Source of the DNA: Neptunomonas japonica DSM 18939
GTDB taxonomy: Bacteria; Pseudomonadota; Gammaproteobacteria; Pseudomonadales; Balneatricaceae
DNA: 64,000 nt
NCBI RefSeq assembly: GCF_000422765.1
Contig: NZ_AUGR01000019.1
Coordinates: 36,952-100,951, forward strand
Reading direction: 5' to 3'
Below, in pieces: positions 40,938 to 50,395 of the stretch (within the stretch, counting starts at the first letter, position 1; each line of letters starts with the position of its first letter). The notes under the pieces are model-generated. The model had not been told where the DNA came from and did not search any database. It saw only the letters and a list, made by a program, of their open reading frames with translations. A program made the position numbers and the translations under genes.

Positions 40938-42116
40938 TTAACCTTTATAAAAGGCTTCTGCTGCTGCCAATGCTTTACCCGCATTAACCGGTGCGTCCAT
41001 CTGTACCAAGGTGCTTTCTAGTGCAGACAAACATAGCGTTACGTTACGGCGGTTACACGCAGCACCCATCAAACCGATACGCCATACCTTACCAGCCAAC
41101 GCACCTAGACCAGCGCCAATCTCTAGGCCATAGTTATTCAACAATGCACTACGTACAGCCGCTTCATCAACGCCTTCTGGCACAATAACAGTATTCAATT
41201 GCGGTAAACGGTATGCTTCTTCTACTAAGAATTGAATACCCATTGCTTCTAAGCCTGCTTTAAGCGCTTGATGGTGATGATCGTGGCGTTCTTGAGCGTT
41301 TTCTAAGCCTTCTTCTTGCAGCATTACGAGTGCTTCGTGCAGTGCATAAAGAGAGTTAACCGGTGCAGTGTGGTGATAAGCACGCTTACCTTCGCCACCC
41401 CAGTAACCCATCACCAATTTTTTATCAAGGAACCAGCTAGGCACTCTTGATTCACGCGCTTGTACCTTGGCTACGGCTTTAGGGCCAAAGCTTACTGGCG
41501 AGATCCCTGGTGGACACGACAAGCATTTTTGTGTTCCCGAGTAGATAGCATCAATACCCCATGCATCTACTTCTAATTCAGTACCGCCGAGTGACGTTAC
41601 CGCATCAACGATAGTTAATGCGCCATATTCCTGAGCAAGCTTACACAGTGCCTGTGCATCAGAACGAACACCTGTTGATGTTTCAGCATGTACAAAAGCT
41701 AAAATTTTAGCATCGGGGTGTGCTTCAAAAGCAGCTTTTACTTTATCGACACTAACCGGCGTGCCCCAGTCATCCGATACCAATACTGCTTCGCCACCAA
41801 AGCGCTCCACATTTTCTTTCATGCGGCCGCCAAACACACCGTTCTGGCAGACAATGACTTTTTCACCAGGCTCAACCAGGTTTACAAAGCAGGCTTCCAT
41901 TCCGGCAGAACCCGGTGCGGAAACAGGCATGGTGAGTTCATTTTCAGTTTTAAAGGCTGCTTTTAGCAGAACTTTAAGTTCATCCATCATCTGTACAAAA
42001 GCAGGGTCCAGATGACCTATCGTTGGGCGAGCCATCGCCTCTAAAACACGAGGGCTTACATCTGAAGGGCCAGGGCCCATTAAAATTCTTTGCGGTGGAT
42101 GAAACGACTTAATCAT
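40938..42116 (-). CDS. Class V aminotransferase (alanine/serine-glyoxylate type)
   Basis: A 392-residue PLP enzyme. The Schiff-base Lys is K197 in 'YSGTQKCLSCPPG', with D171 in 'TIVDAVTSLGG' contacting the PLP ring. The N-terminal 'RILMGPGPSDVSPRVLEAM' and late 'VWRIGLMG' segments match alanine-glyoxylate aminotransferase-like members. It probably transfers an amino group to glyoxylate; serine, alanine or another donor is possible. A tartronate-semialdehyde-reductase-like gene lies 1 kb away. Confidence 0.88.
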   Translation of the reverse strand: MIKSFHPPQRILMGPGPSDVSPRVLEAMARPTIGHLDPAFVQMMDELKVLLKAAFKTENELTMPVSAPGSAGMEACFVNLVEPGEKVIVCQNGVFGGRMKENVERFGGEAVLVSDDWGTPVSVDKVKAAFEAHPDAKILAFVHAETSTGVRSDAQALCKLAQEYGALTIVDAVTSLGGTELEVDAWGIDAIYSGTQKCLSCPPGISPVSFGPKAVAKVQARESRVPSWFLDKKLVMGYWGGEGKRAYHHTAPVNSLYALHEALVMLQEEGLENAQERHDHHHQALKAGLEAMGIQFLVEEAYRLPQLNTVIVPEGVDEAAVRSALLNNYGLEIGAGLGALAGKVWRIGLMGAACNRRNVTLCLSALESTLVQMDAPVNAGKALAAAEAFYKG

Positions 42117-42267
42117 AGAAACTCTCTTTTAGTAAACTTCTCGGAAACTTGTATGTGAAATTTTCTGTATGAATCTAGTTAAACTCATACAACAAACTGC
42201 TTTAATATAAATTTAGTCGCTCAAAGGTAACCTTTACAAAGCCTACCTTATAGAGCCAACTTTAACG

Positions 42268-43017
42268 TTAGAGCTTAGCCAGTGCGCGAACAATCTCAAC
42301 AACCATTTCGGCTGAGTGTATCGCTGCGATATCAAGAAACTGATCAAAAGACAGATGCGACTCTTTACCGGCGATATCTGATAGCGCTCGAATCACAATA
42401 AATGGCGTTGCAAATTGATGGCAGGTTTGTGCGATAGCCGCTGCTTCCATCTCAACCGCTTTCATTGCTGGAAACACAGTACGTGTATGCTCTACACGCA
42501 CAGGGTCATTCATGAAGCTATCACCTGTGGCAATCAAGCCATGAACAGTGCGCATACCTTGTAAGCGCTCTATAGATTGTTCAGCCATTCGGGCTAATGT
42601 CACGTCGGGCTCAAATGCTGCGGGTAAGCCCGGCACTTGACCAGGCTCATAACCAAAAATAGTCACGTCAACATCATGATGGCGTACTTCAGAGGAGATC
42701 ACGATATCGCCAACGTTTAGTTCGGGGTCAAAACCACCCGCCGATCCTGTGTTGATAATACAATCAGGATTAAATTCATGTAACAACAACGCAGTACTCA
42801 CCGCAGCATTGACCTTGCCAATACCCGACTTGAGCAAAACAACGTCTAGACCTGCCAATGAGCCTGTATAAAAATCATAACCGGCAATCAAATGTTGCTC
42901 GCGATCTTCTAAACGATCTCGAAGAATATCTACTTCTTGATCCATCGCACCAATGATACCAACTTTAATTTTTTTGTTGTTTTTAATAATGTCACTCAGT
43001 GACCGCTGCTTAATCAT
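42268..43017 (-). CDS. mtnN: 5'-methylthioadenosine/S-adenosylhomocysteine nucleosidase
   Basis: Cleaves MTA and SAH, recycling methyl-donor by-products and feeding autoinducer-2 synthesis. Family marks are 'KVGIIGAMDQEVDIL', 'SGIGKVNAAV', 'INTGSAGG', 'HHDVDVTIFGYE.GQ', 'AVEMEAAAIAQTC' and 'VIRALSDIAGKESHLSFDQFL' (catalytic Asp in the last). It has an N-terminal extension of about 18 residues; ATG at 43,017 is used, TTG at 43,026 being the alternative. It follows truC on the same strand. Confidence 0.95.
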   Translation of the reverse strand: MIKQRSLSDIIKNNKKIKVGIIGAMDQEVDILRDRLEDREQHLIAGYDFYTGSLAGLDVVLLKSGIGKVNAAVSTALLLHEFNPDCIINTGSAGGFDPELNVGDIVISSEVRHHDVDVTIFGYEPGQVPGLPAAFEPDVTLARMAEQSIERLQGMRTVHGLIATGDSFMNDPVRVEHTRTVFPAMKAVEMEAAAIAQTCHQFATPFIVIRALSDIAGKESHLSFDQFLDIAAIHSAEMVVEIVRALAKL

Positions 43018-43173
43018 TGAACCCAACTGTCCTTTAATAAAATGGAGTAATTTTCTTCTGAAAATTTCAGCCTACAGGATACGCAATTTAACGGTCTGCA
43101 CAAACTGAATATGTCTACAAAAAGCATTAACTTCAATCAGACGAAGGTGGTTACTTCTGCAGTATGAATTTAA

Positions 43174-44010
43174 TTAATCTTCACTAGCACAAGCTGCATC
43201 TAATTCATCCATTTCACCGGCTAAAGCTTCTACTGTTTCCAGCGATTGTTTAGATTTTTGCTCTGGATAAAGACCTTGCCAACCGAGTCGATCAAATAAG
43301 TTTGCAACTTTACGTGTGACCGGCGCCTTAATCGTCAGCTCTTCACCGCTACCTGGATGCTCAAAGGTTAATTCAGTGGCCATCAATAACATTCGGCGTG
43401 TTTCAAAATGCTCTCGAAAAAGACGATTATGCCGCCCTTCACCATAATTAGTATCACCAATTAGTGGGTGCAGCAGATGTTTCATATGCCGGCGAATTTG
43501 ATGCTTACGTCCCGTTTGCGGTTTAACCTCTACTAAGGAGTAACGGGCACAAGGATACTTACCAACAGCGATCGGTAATTCAACCGTGCCTAAACGACGA
43601 TAAGCAGACACGGCTTCCTTTGCCGGCTTGTCTGGATCAGCCAATGGGTCAGCCATTTTGTCGTGAATAGGCTTTAGCGCGTAATCGATCACTCCTTCTT
43701 GGGGCGTAAATCCTCTCGTAACACACAAATAGGTTTTTTTAACCTTCCGCTCAGCAAACAAGCTATTCATCTTTTGCGCCATCAGTTTATTTTTGGCAAA
43801 CACAATAACGCCTGACGTCGCACGGTCCAAACGGTGAATCGTATGAACAGGCGCACCTCTAAAATAGGTTTTCAACGAGTAAACCAGATTTGGTGTATTT
43901 TTAGGTGCTATCCAGCTTGGATGGACCAATAAGCCAGCAGGTTTATGAACAGCAATGAGGTCGTCATCCTGATAAAGGATATCCAGATAAGGCATAAGGG
44001 TATTAATCAT
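43174..44010 (-). CDS. truC: tRNA pseudouridine(65) synthase
   Basis: An RluA-family pseudouridine synthase. Catalytic Asp is D62 in 'HRLDRATSG'; 'VHKPAGLLVHPSWI' near the N terminus and 'PKTGRKHQIRRHMKHLLHPLIGDTNYG' near the C terminus fit TruC, which modifies U65 in some tRNAs. At 278 residues it carries an acidic C-terminal tail of about 25 residues. Assignment to TruC rather than other RluA members rests on these segments. Confidence 0.9.
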   Translation of the reverse strand: MINTLMPYLDILYQDDDLIAVHKPAGLLVHPSWIAPKNTPNLVYSLKTYFRGAPVHTIHRLDRATSGVIVFAKNKLMAQKMNSLFAERKVKKTYLCVTRGFTPQEGVIDYALKPIHDKMADPLADPDKPAKEAVSAYRRLGTVELPIAVGKYPCARYSLVEVKPQTGRKHQIRRHMKHLLHPLIGDTNYGEGRHNRLFREHFETRRMLLMATELTFEHPGSGEELTIKAPVTRKVANLFDRLGWQGLYPEQKSKQSLETVEALAGEMDELDAACASED

Positions 44011-44142
44011 TCCAGGCGATAAATCAGATGAATCGGCATTTTACTTGGAATCTTTATCGCAGAATAGGGTCATAACACTTGAAATGACCACAGAAGTAGC
44101 CATTATAGCTATTAGTTAACAATATGAACTTCCGGGGAAAAC

Positions 44143-44823
44143 ATGAGTAACGCACATTCACTTAGCAAACACTCAGAACAATCCGTTCTGCAAACGAACA
44201 AGGTAATTCGCAATACCTACATGCTACTGTCCATGACGTTAGTCTTCAGTGCAGTAACTGCCGGTATTTCCATGGCGATTAACCCTCCTTTTATGATGTA
44301 CCTAGGAAGCGTTATTGGTAGTTTTGTTTTGCTGTTTATTTTGCATAAAAAACAAAATAGCGCTGCTGCTTTACCACTTGTTTTTGGTTTCACTGGTTTA
44401 TTGGGATTTGGCTTAGGTCCGATTCTTAATCAATACCTTGGCCTGCCTAATGGCGGCGAAATCATCATGACAGCAATGGGCATGACAGCACTAACATTTG
44501 TGGGCTTGTCTGCTTATGTACTCACTAGCCGCAAAGACTTCAGCTTCATGGGTGGCTTTCTGTCTGCAGGCATGATGGTCGCGATCATTGCTATGGTTGC
44601 TATGTTCATTCTGCCAATGTTTGGCGTGAATGTTGGTGGTTTCCACCTAGCACTATCTGCATTGGTTGTTCTGTTAATGGCTGGCTTTATTTTGTATGAC
44701 ACCAGCAACATCGTTAACGGCACCTACACAAACTACATCATGGCAACAACAAGCTTGTATCTGAATATCTACAACCTATTTATTCACCTCCTTGCTTTGA
44801 CTGGCTTTTTAAGCGACGACTAA
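44143..44823 (+). CDS. Bax inhibitor-1/YccA family membrane protein
   Basis: A 226-residue inner-membrane protein with seven predicted hydrophobic segments. Typical parts are 'NKVIRNTYMLLSMTLVFSAVTAG' and the C-terminal 'DTSNIVNGTYTNYIMATTSLYLNIYNLFIHLL'. The E. coli homologue YccA modulates FtsH protease. It lies just upstream of tusDCBE, the same order as yccA-tusE seen in enterobacteria. Confidence 0.92.
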   Translation: MSNAHSLSKHSEQSVLQTNKVIRNTYMLLSMTLVFSAVTAGISMAINPPFMMYLGSVIGSFVLLFILHKKQNSAAALPLVFGFTGLLGFGLGPILNQYLGLPNGGEIIMTAMGMTALTFVGLSAYVLTSRKDFSFMGGFLSAGMMVAIIAMVAMFILPMFGVNVGGFHLALSALVVLLMAGFILYDTSNIVNGTYTNYIMATTSLYLNIYNLFIHLLALTGFLSDD

Positions 44824-44844
44824 TACTCGCATCGCTACATCACA

Positions 44845-44882
44845 CGCCTCGTTTTCTTTGCTAAGATAACGGGGCGTTTTTC
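44845..44882 (+). terminator. Rho-independent terminator after the YccA-like gene
   Basis: CGCCTCGTT (44,845-44,853) pairs with AACGGGGCG (44,868-44,876), with one T-G pair, followed by TTTTTCTTT. It lies only 17 bp before tusD, so partial read-through may link the genes. Confidence 0.8.
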
Positions 44883-44898
44883 TTTGTACGGATTCCTC

Positions 44899-45291
44899 AT
44901 GCTTTTTTCCATTCTTATTTATGGTTCTGCTCATAATAGCCAGTCAGCGCATACAGCTTATCGCTTTGCCGACAGCGCACTCAAAGCAGGACACAAGATA
45001 CATCGCATCTTCTTTTATGGAGAAAGTGTACATACAGCGTCAGAGCTAAGTGCACCACCTCGAGATGAGCAAAATATACATCAGCTCTGGAAAGAGCTAG
45101 CACAAGCACACGAACTTGATCTTGTTGTCTGTATTGCCGCTGCTTTAAAGCGTGGCGTGATGGATAAAGCAGAAGCAAAACGTCATGAGAAAGGCTCCTT
45201 TAACAGCCAAGCCCCTTATGAGCTATCAGGCTTAGGGCAGCTCAGCGAAGCTGCTATCATTTCTGATCGCCTTATTACTTTTGGAGCCTAG
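44899..45291 (+). CDS. tusD: Sulfurtransferase complex subunit TusD
   Basis: A 130-residue DsrE-type subunit that carries sulfur from TusA to TusE in the 2-thiouridine pathway of tRNA wobble bases. The active Cys is C78 in 'LVVCIAAALKRGV', the same position as in E. coli TusD. The ATG at 44,899 is used since family members start near 'MLFSILIYG'. First gene of a tight tusDCBE cluster. Confidence 0.94.
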   Translation: MLFSILIYGSAHNSQSAHTAYRFADSALKAGHKIHRIFFYGESVHTASELSAPPRDEQNIHQLWKELAQAHELDLVVCIAAALKRGVMDKAEAKRHEKGSFNSQAPYELSGLGQLSEAAIISDRLITFGA

Positions 45292-45292
45292 C

Positions 45293-45655
45293 ATGCAACA
45301 AAAGAAAATTTTGCTCATCCTTTCGCGCGCTCCTTACGGCGATGCTCATGCCAAAGAGGCATTAGATGTTGCACTAACAGCAGCGGCTTTCGGCCTGCCT
45401 GTTTCTCTAGTATTAACGCAAGATGCGCCAGCGCTATTACTGAAATCTCAGCAGCCACAGCAGATCCAGCAAAAAAACCTAGCCAGCATTTGCTCAGCCC
45501 TACCCATGTACGATATTGAAAATATCTATATCGAAACTCTAGCTGCACAAATACAGCAAATCACACTGGATCAGCTAGTCTTGCCTGCTGAGTTTGTAAA
45601 CGAGGCAGGTATTGCCTTGATGATTCGTAACCACGATGTGGTATTGAGATTTTAA
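45293..45655 (+). CDS. tusC: Sulfurtransferase complex subunit TusC
   Basis: A 120-residue DsrF-type subunit of the TusBCD heterohexamer. Recognised by 'ILLILSRAPYGDAHAKEALDVALTAAAFGLPVSLVLTQDA'. It starts 1 bp after the tusD stop, with TTGGAG in the end of tusD as ribosome site. No catalytic Cys is needed in this subunit. Confidence 0.92.
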   Translation: MQQKKILLILSRAPYGDAHAKEALDVALTAAAFGLPVSLVLTQDAPALLLKSQQPQQIQQKNLASICSALPMYDIENIYIETLAAQIQQITLDQLVLPAEFVNEAGIALMIRNHDVVLRF

Positions 45656-45657
45656 AC

Positions 45658-45957
45658 ATGACGACACTACATACCATCAATAAGTCCCCTTCTAACTTAG
45701 CGCTATGGCACTCCTGTATGGCCGCTTTGTTGCCTGGGGATACACTGCTCATCATTGAAAATGGCGTTTACGCTGCCACACATACAACGATTGCTGAGCA
45801 ACTAAGCACATTAGAGGGCATCAACATCAGCTTTTTATCTGCTGATGTGCAAGCCCGCGGCCTGGTAGTAACTGAAAGCAACAATACAAGCATCGTTGAT
45901 GACCAGCAGTTTGTTAATTTAGCATGTCAGCACTCTAAAACAGTGAGTTGGTTCTGA
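45658..45957 (+). CDS. tusB: Sulfurtransferase complex subunit TusB
   Basis: A 99-residue DsrH-type subunit. Pattern 'LHTINKSPSNLALWHSCMAALLPGDTLLIIENGVYA' and 'VSWF' terminus fit TusB. It starts 2 bp after tusC and its stop overlaps tusE (TGATG). Confidence 0.92.
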   Translation: MTTLHTINKSPSNLALWHSCMAALLPGDTLLIIENGVYAATHTTIAEQLSTLEGINISFLSADVQARGLVVTESNNTSIVDDQQFVNLACQHSKTVSWF

Positions 45958-46292
45958 TGCGACAAGTCATGATTGAAGGCCATGCAATAGCGCTGGATGA
46001 CGAAGGCTACCTACTCAATCTAGAAGAGTGGTCAGGAGCTGTGGCTAGCTACCTTGCCATTGAAGAGAACATCCAGCTGAGCGATGCTCATTGGGAGATT
46101 ATTCAGGTTATTCGTGATTTTTATCAGCAATACGAATTATCACCCGCCATGCGCCCACTGGTAAAAGCGGTTGGACTTGCATTAGGCCCAAGCAAGGGGA
46201 AAAGCATGCACCTAATGAAACTCTTTCCTGAGAGCCCTGCAAAGCAGGCAGCTAAACTTGCAGGATTACCTAAACCAACCAATTGCTTATAA
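45957..46292 (+). CDS. tusE: TusE/DsrC family sulfur carrier
   Basis: A 111-residue DsrC-like protein that takes sulfur from TusD and passes it to MnmA. The penultimate Cys (C110 in 'GLPKPTNCL') is the sulfur-carrying residue. 'EGYL.NLEEWS', 'HWEIIQVIRDFYQQYELSPAMRPLVKAVG' complete the family pattern. ATG at 45,957 overlaps the tusB stop. Confidence 0.94.
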   Translation: MRQVMIEGHAIALDDEGYLLNLEEWSGAVASYLAIEENIQLSDAHWEIIQVIRDFYQQYELSPAMRPLVKAVGLALGPSKGKSMHLMKLFPESPAKQAAKLAGLPKPTNCL

Positions 46293-46429
46293 AAAACCGG
46301 TGAAAAGTACACTTATTAAAAATCTGCGCTATGCTAAAACCTATATACAATCTATGTTTAAGCTATTTTCAAATCTATTTTAAACAATTGTCTTTACGCT
46401 AAGCAGTCATTATAAGTGGACAGATTAAC

Positions 46430-46987
46430 ATGAGCTTACAAGCTGAATCAGACCAACTAAAATCGATCGAAGGCATGCAGTCCAGCAAGGACAAAAAAGA
46501 GCGTGCAAAACGAGCCAATCAAGAAGAAATTGTCTACCATCAATGGGCTACTTTTAAAGTTAATAAAGAGCTTTATGGCATTGATGTAATGAAGGTAAAA
46601 GAAGTCCTTCGTTATTCAGATATGACGCCGGTGCCTGGCGCTGAGCATTATATCCTGGGCATTATTAACTTACGTGGTAATGTTGCTACTGTCTTAGATA
46701 CACGCCGACTCTTTAAAATGCCGCTTACCGAAGTCGATGATAATACACGTATCATCATGGTTGATTATAACGAGCAAGAAGTCGTTGGGCTTGTCGTTGA
46801 TAGTGTCGATGAAGTGATCAACATTCCTCAAGATGATATTGAACGAGCACCCAATATTGCAGGAGATGAGTCCAGCAGACGCTTTGTACAAGGCGTTTGT
46901 TACTATAACGGCCTACTCACCATTTTGTTGGACATTAATAAAATGATGATCAGTATTACTCCAGATACTGAAGACGACCCCAATTAA
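46430..46987 (+). CDS. cheW: Chemotaxis adaptor CheW
   Basis: A 185-residue CheW-domain protein linking chemoreceptors to CheA. After a charged N-terminal extension (about 35 residues), the domain shows 'FKVNKELYGIDVMKVKEVLRY', 'PVPGAEHYILGIINLRGNVATVLDTRRLF' and 'GLVVDSVDEVINIP'. It stands alone, not in a che operon, so it may be a stand-alone adaptor such as a CheV-less or pilus-type CheW. Confidence 0.92.
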   Translation: MSLQAESDQLKSIEGMQSSKDKKERAKRANQEEIVYHQWATFKVNKELYGIDVMKVKEVLRYSDMTPVPGAEHYILGIINLRGNVATVLDTRRLFKMPLTEVDDNTRIIMVDYNEQEVVGLVVDSVDEVINIPQDDIERAPNIAGDESSRRFVQGVCYYNGLLTILLDINKMMISITPDTEDDPN

Positions 46988-47031
46988 ACCACCTATAGGG
47001 CCTTTATTAAACACTACTCAACGCACATATC

Positions 47032-47063
47032 AAAAAGCCTCTGCTAACTAACAGAGGCTTTTT
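47032..47063. terminator. Bidirectional terminator between cheW and mdh
   Basis: AAAAAGCCTCTG (47,032-47,043) pairs with CAGAGGCTTTTT (47,052-47,063) over 12 bp with an 8-nt loop. A and T runs serve both converging genes. Confidence 0.88.
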
Positions 47064-47081
47064 AATTACTGCCTAATAAAC

Positions 47082-48182
47082 TTACATAACGCGGTTTGTT
47101 GTCATGAATTTACTATTTTGATCTGGGCCTGTGCCATCAGCATACAAGGTCACACCAGAGCGCAAACAAATGGACAGGTTAAGATGCGACGCCTCTGTTT
47201 CTTTTGGAAGCAGATGGTCAATCACGGACCTTTCTTCTAGTAGCTCTTTCTCAGTAGTAGTCAGACGATTACGACTATAGTCGTTGATCTCGATACCTTG
47301 AACAATCTGGTAGCGACCATAGTTACAACGCACTGGATATGAGTAAAAGATGCCTTTAGCAATACCATAACTACCATCGCTAAGAATCCCCATGCTGACA
47401 ATTTCACCAGGCTCTGTACCCAGAACCCAATCATGCATTTGATTGACAATAGCCTGCGCTGCAGAAGCGGCACTGGATAAACCACGCGCCTGAATAATCT
47501 CACCACCACGTTGCTGAATTTGTGGAATGAAGACATCGTTATACCAGTTAAAATCAATTTGCGATAACGCAGGCTCACCTAAGATAGTCGCATGATGCAG
47601 GTCTGGATACTGTGTAGGCGAATGGTTACCCCAGATAATAATTCCGTTAATATCTCGCGCAGTAGCACCGGATTGGCTAGCAAGAATTCCTTTAGCACGA
47701 TTGTGGTCGAGGCGTGTTAAACAGGTGAACTGTGAAGGGCTTAAATCAGGCGCATTACGGCTAGCGATCAATGCATTAGTATTAGCGGGGTTACCCGTGA
47801 CCAGTACTTTTACATCTCGGTTGGCATAGTCATTAAGGGCTTTACCTTGGCGAGCGAAAATCTCTGCATTAACCTCTAAAAGATCACTACGCTCCATGCC
47901 TGGGCCACGCGGTCTAGCGCCAACTAACAGCGCATAATGTGCGCTCTTGAAGCCATCTTCAACGTTATCATGCAAAGTAATAGTATGTAGTAGAGGGTAC
48001 GCACAATCTTCCAGCTCCATTGCAACACCGCGAAGGGACTCCATCGCATGAGGCAACTCAATAAGCTGCAATATAACTGGCTGGTCTTTGCCCATCATCT
48101 CACCAGCGGCTATTTTAAATAAAAGGCTATAGCTAATTGCGCCAGCGGCACCAGTAACGGCAATTCGAACGGGACGTCTCAT
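47082..48182 (-). CDS. mdh: Malate dehydrogenase (type 2)
   Basis: Interconverts malate and oxaloacetate in the TCA cycle. Rossmann motif '[20 protein letters not shown]', substrate-binding '[15 protein letters not shown]', '[13 protein letters not shown]', and catalytic region 'TRLDHNRAK' with His in '[12 protein letters not shown]'. At 366 residues it is about 40 longer than most type-2 enzymes, the extra sequence forming a C-terminal tail. The second Arg/Gly-rich positions look intact. Confidence 0.93.
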   Translation of the reverse strand: MRRPVRIAVTGAAGAISYSLLFKIAAGEMMGKDQPVILQLIELPHAMESLRGVAMELEDCAYPLLHTITLHDNVEDGFKSAHYALLVGARPRGPGMERSDLLEVNAEIFARQGKALNDYANRDVKVLVTGNPANTNALIASRNAPDLSPSQFTCLTRLDHNRAKGILASQSGATARDINGIIIWGNHSPTQYPDLHHATILGEPALSQIDFNWYNDVFIPQIQQRGGEIIQARGLSSAASAAQAIVNQMHDWVLGTEPGEIVSMGILSDGSYGIAKGIFYSYPVRCNYGRYQIVQGIEINDYSRNRLTTTEKELLEERSVIDHLLPKETEASHLNLSICLRSGVTLYADGTGPDQNSKFMTTNRVM

Positions 48183-48312
48183 ATGAATATTCCTGCTGAT
48201 GTGGTTTTTTATAATACCGTGTGTTTTTATAATAATTAGTACTAAAGTTTATAACACACCAAAACAGGACAAAAAAGAAAGCGCCAAAGAAAAGTACCAA
48301 AGAAGTAAGAAA

Positions 48313-49212
48313 CTAGAGACTTCTGTCGCTAGAATGTCGTAAAAAGACAGATGACTCACCAGAAATTGCTGCTTCTAGCTGCTCTAAACAACGTGCTTTA
48401 TCTGCACCAAACACTCCTTTTAACACCAATACATTAGATGCATGATCACTTCTAAAAATGGTTTTTTGTAGATCTAACGCTCCGATAAACTGCTGCATTT
48501 CCTTAAATAATTGAATATCATTCATACTATGATACCCGCCATTAAAGGCTTCTCGGTAACGCTGCTCGCCGTTAGAAAAGAACAACACCAAGCTCGCTAA
48601 GTATTCAGGTTGTGTGGCGTTCATTAAGCGCGCTGTTTCGCGCGCATGCTGCTCACTATACAACTGCCCACCTAAACCATTAATCACCATGACCGAGCGC
48701 TTAATACCGGCTGCTTGTAATTTTATTAAACCATCATAGGTAGATTGGTAGGTTTCACCTTTATCAATTAGCGAAAGCAGCTCATCATCTCCGGTTTCAA
48801 CGCCGATATAAAGCATCGATAATCCGAGTGATTTTAATTCTGCTAGCTCTTCAACTGTTTTTTTCTTTACATTACTTGGCAAGCAATAAGCCGTTATGCG
48901 CGTCACCTTAGGAAGATTCGCTTTAATTGCTTCAAGGATGCTCTTCAGACGCCTAAAAGAGAGCGCCATCGCATCTCCATCTGCTAGAAAAATTCGACGC
49001 GTATTCGGCAACTGCTCACCGCAACGCTGAATTTCCGCTAGTATTTCTTTTTCAGATTTTGGTTTGAATTTTTTCTGGGGCTGCGTGTACATCTCACAAT
49101 AGACACAACGATTCCAACTACAACCGTTAGTGACCTGCAAGATAAGAGAATGCGCCTCACTGGGCGGCCGAAACAACGGCTCTATGTAATCAACCGGCGG
49201 CATCGTCCACAT
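48313..49212 (-). CDS. Radical SAM protein
   Basis: A 299-residue radical SAM enzyme. The iron-sulfur Cys are C31, C36 and C39 in 'GCSWNRCVYCEMY', a Cx4Cx2C spacing rather than the commoner Cx3Cx2C. 'FLADGDAM' and 'MLYIGVETGDDELL' fit the Elp3/MiaB-like core. No C-terminal SPASM or B12 domain is visible. It overlaps tatD by one base, so the two are coupled. Substrate unknown. Confidence 0.85.
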   Translation of the reverse strand: MWTMPPVDYIEPLFRPPSEAHSLILQVTNGCSWNRCVYCEMYTQPQKKFKPKSEKEILAEIQRCGEQLPNTRRIFLADGDAMALSFRRLKSILEAIKANLPKVTRITAYCLPSNVKKKTVEELAELKSLGLSMLYIGVETGDDELLSLIDKGETYQSTYDGLIKLQAAGIKRSVMVINGLGGQLYSEQHARETARLMNATQPEYLASLVLFFSNGEQRYREAFNGGYHSMNDIQLFKEMQQFIGALDLQKTIFRSDHASNVLVLKGVFGADKARCLEQLEAAISGESSVFLRHSSDRSL

Positions 49213-50012
49213 TACCTCAAACCATCCAATTCTGCGGCTTTTGAAAACAGTCGATAGAAATTCTCAGTGGATACTTGTGCAACCTTCTCTAATGAAACCC
49301 CTTTGATATCGGCGATACACTGAGCAACCTCAACCACATATTTAGGTTCATTTTTCTTACCTCTGTGAGGAATCGGGGCAAGATAAGGCGCATCGGTTTC
49401 TATCAGAATTTTTTCTAACGGAATGGCTTTAACAACATCGCGTAGCTCTTGTGCATTGCGAAAAGTTACAATGCCAGAAAACGAAATTAAATAATTCATA
49501 TCTAACGCGGCTTTTGCCATTTCAAGAGATTCGGTAAAGCAATGCAATACACCGCCAGCATCTCCTCCATGAGCGCGAATAAGTGCCAGCGTGTCTTCAC
49601 GCGCATCTCGTGTATGAACTATAACGGGCAAGGCTAATTGAGCCGCCGCTTGTAAATGATTAATAAAGCTTTGCTGTTGCAGTACTTTTGTCTCGGTTTG
49701 ATAAAAATAATCAAGCCCGGTTTCACCAATAGCGACAATTTTGGAGTGCTGCTTTGTTTTATCAAGTAAACCTTGAACCGAAATCACCCCTGCCTCATCT
49801 TCAACATGAAGTGGATGAACGCCAAAAGAGGCAAAAATCTTGGCTTGATCTTCTATTAGCTTATACATCCCTTCAAACTGCTCAATATCAATAGAGACAC
49901 ATAGTAAGCGTGAAATATCTCTTTCAAAAGCAGCGGCCAACATGGCAGGAAAATTATTATCGTATGGAGACAGGTCTAACTTGTCGAGGTGACAATGAGA
50001 ATCAATGAACAT
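49212..50012 (-). CDS. TatD family hydrolase (YcfH-like)
   Basis: A 266-residue metal-dependent hydrolase/deoxyribonuclease. Metal ligands are in 'IDSHCHLD' at the start, 'AIGETGLDYF', 'PVIVHTRDA', 'VLHCFT' and 'ETDAPYLAP'. It follows pilZ in the holB-pilZ-tatD order usual in pseudomonads and relatives. Start at ATG 50,012. Confidence 0.94.
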   Translation of the reverse strand: MFIDSHCHLDKLDLSPYDNNFPAMLAAAFERDISRLLCVSIDIEQFEGMYKLIEDQAKIFASFGVHPLHVEDEAGVISVQGLLDKTKQHSKIVAIGETGLDYFYQTETKVLQQQSFINHLQAAAQLALPVIVHTRDAREDTLALIRAHGGDAGGVLHCFTESLEMAKAALDMNYLISFSGIVTFRNAQELRDVVKAIPLEKILIETDAPYLAPIPHRGKKNEPKYVVEVAQCIADIKGVSLEKVAQVSTENFYRLFSKAAELDGLR

Positions 50013-50023
50013 AAGAATACAAA

Positions 50024-50374
50024 TTAAAGAGTGTTAGTTGGACGACCAGAGTTAAGAGCCCCAGCCAGGTGAGTCTCGATTTTCTGAACAAGTGTCGTAT
50101 CTTCAGGGGATAGCTGAATACCAATACCCGGCTTTTTACCGCCTTGCGGTGCTTTAGGTGTCACCCAGATAACTTTACCCGTCACCGGTATCTTATCAGG
50201 ATCATCCATTAGAGTAAGAAGCATAAATACTTCTTCACCAAGCTGATATGAGCGAGCCGTGGGAATAAATATCCCACCATTGGCAACAAAAGGCATGTAA
50301 GCCTTATACAGATCTTCTTTGGTCTCTATATTAAGAGACAATATGCCGTGGCTTATGCGCGGAACAACTGACAT
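50024..50374 (-). CDS. pilZ: PilZ domain protein, type IV pilus assembly
   Basis: A 116-residue single-domain PilZ protein ('GILSLNIETKEDLYKAYMPFVANGGIFIPT', 'VMLLTLMDDPDKIPVTGKVIWVTP'). In Pseudomonas PilZ is required for pilus biogenesis. The c-di-GMP-binding RxxxR motif is not evident, as in other founding PilZ members. Placed between holB and tatD, the usual site. Confidence 0.92.
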   Translation of the reverse strand: MSVVPRISHGILSLNIETKEDLYKAYMPFVANGGIFIPTARSYQLGEEVFMLLTLMDDPDKIPVTGKVIWVTPKAPQGGKKPGIGIQLSPEDTTLVQKIETHLAGALNSGRPTNTL

Positions 50375-50395
50375 TGTATCTTGAGAACTCCTTCT

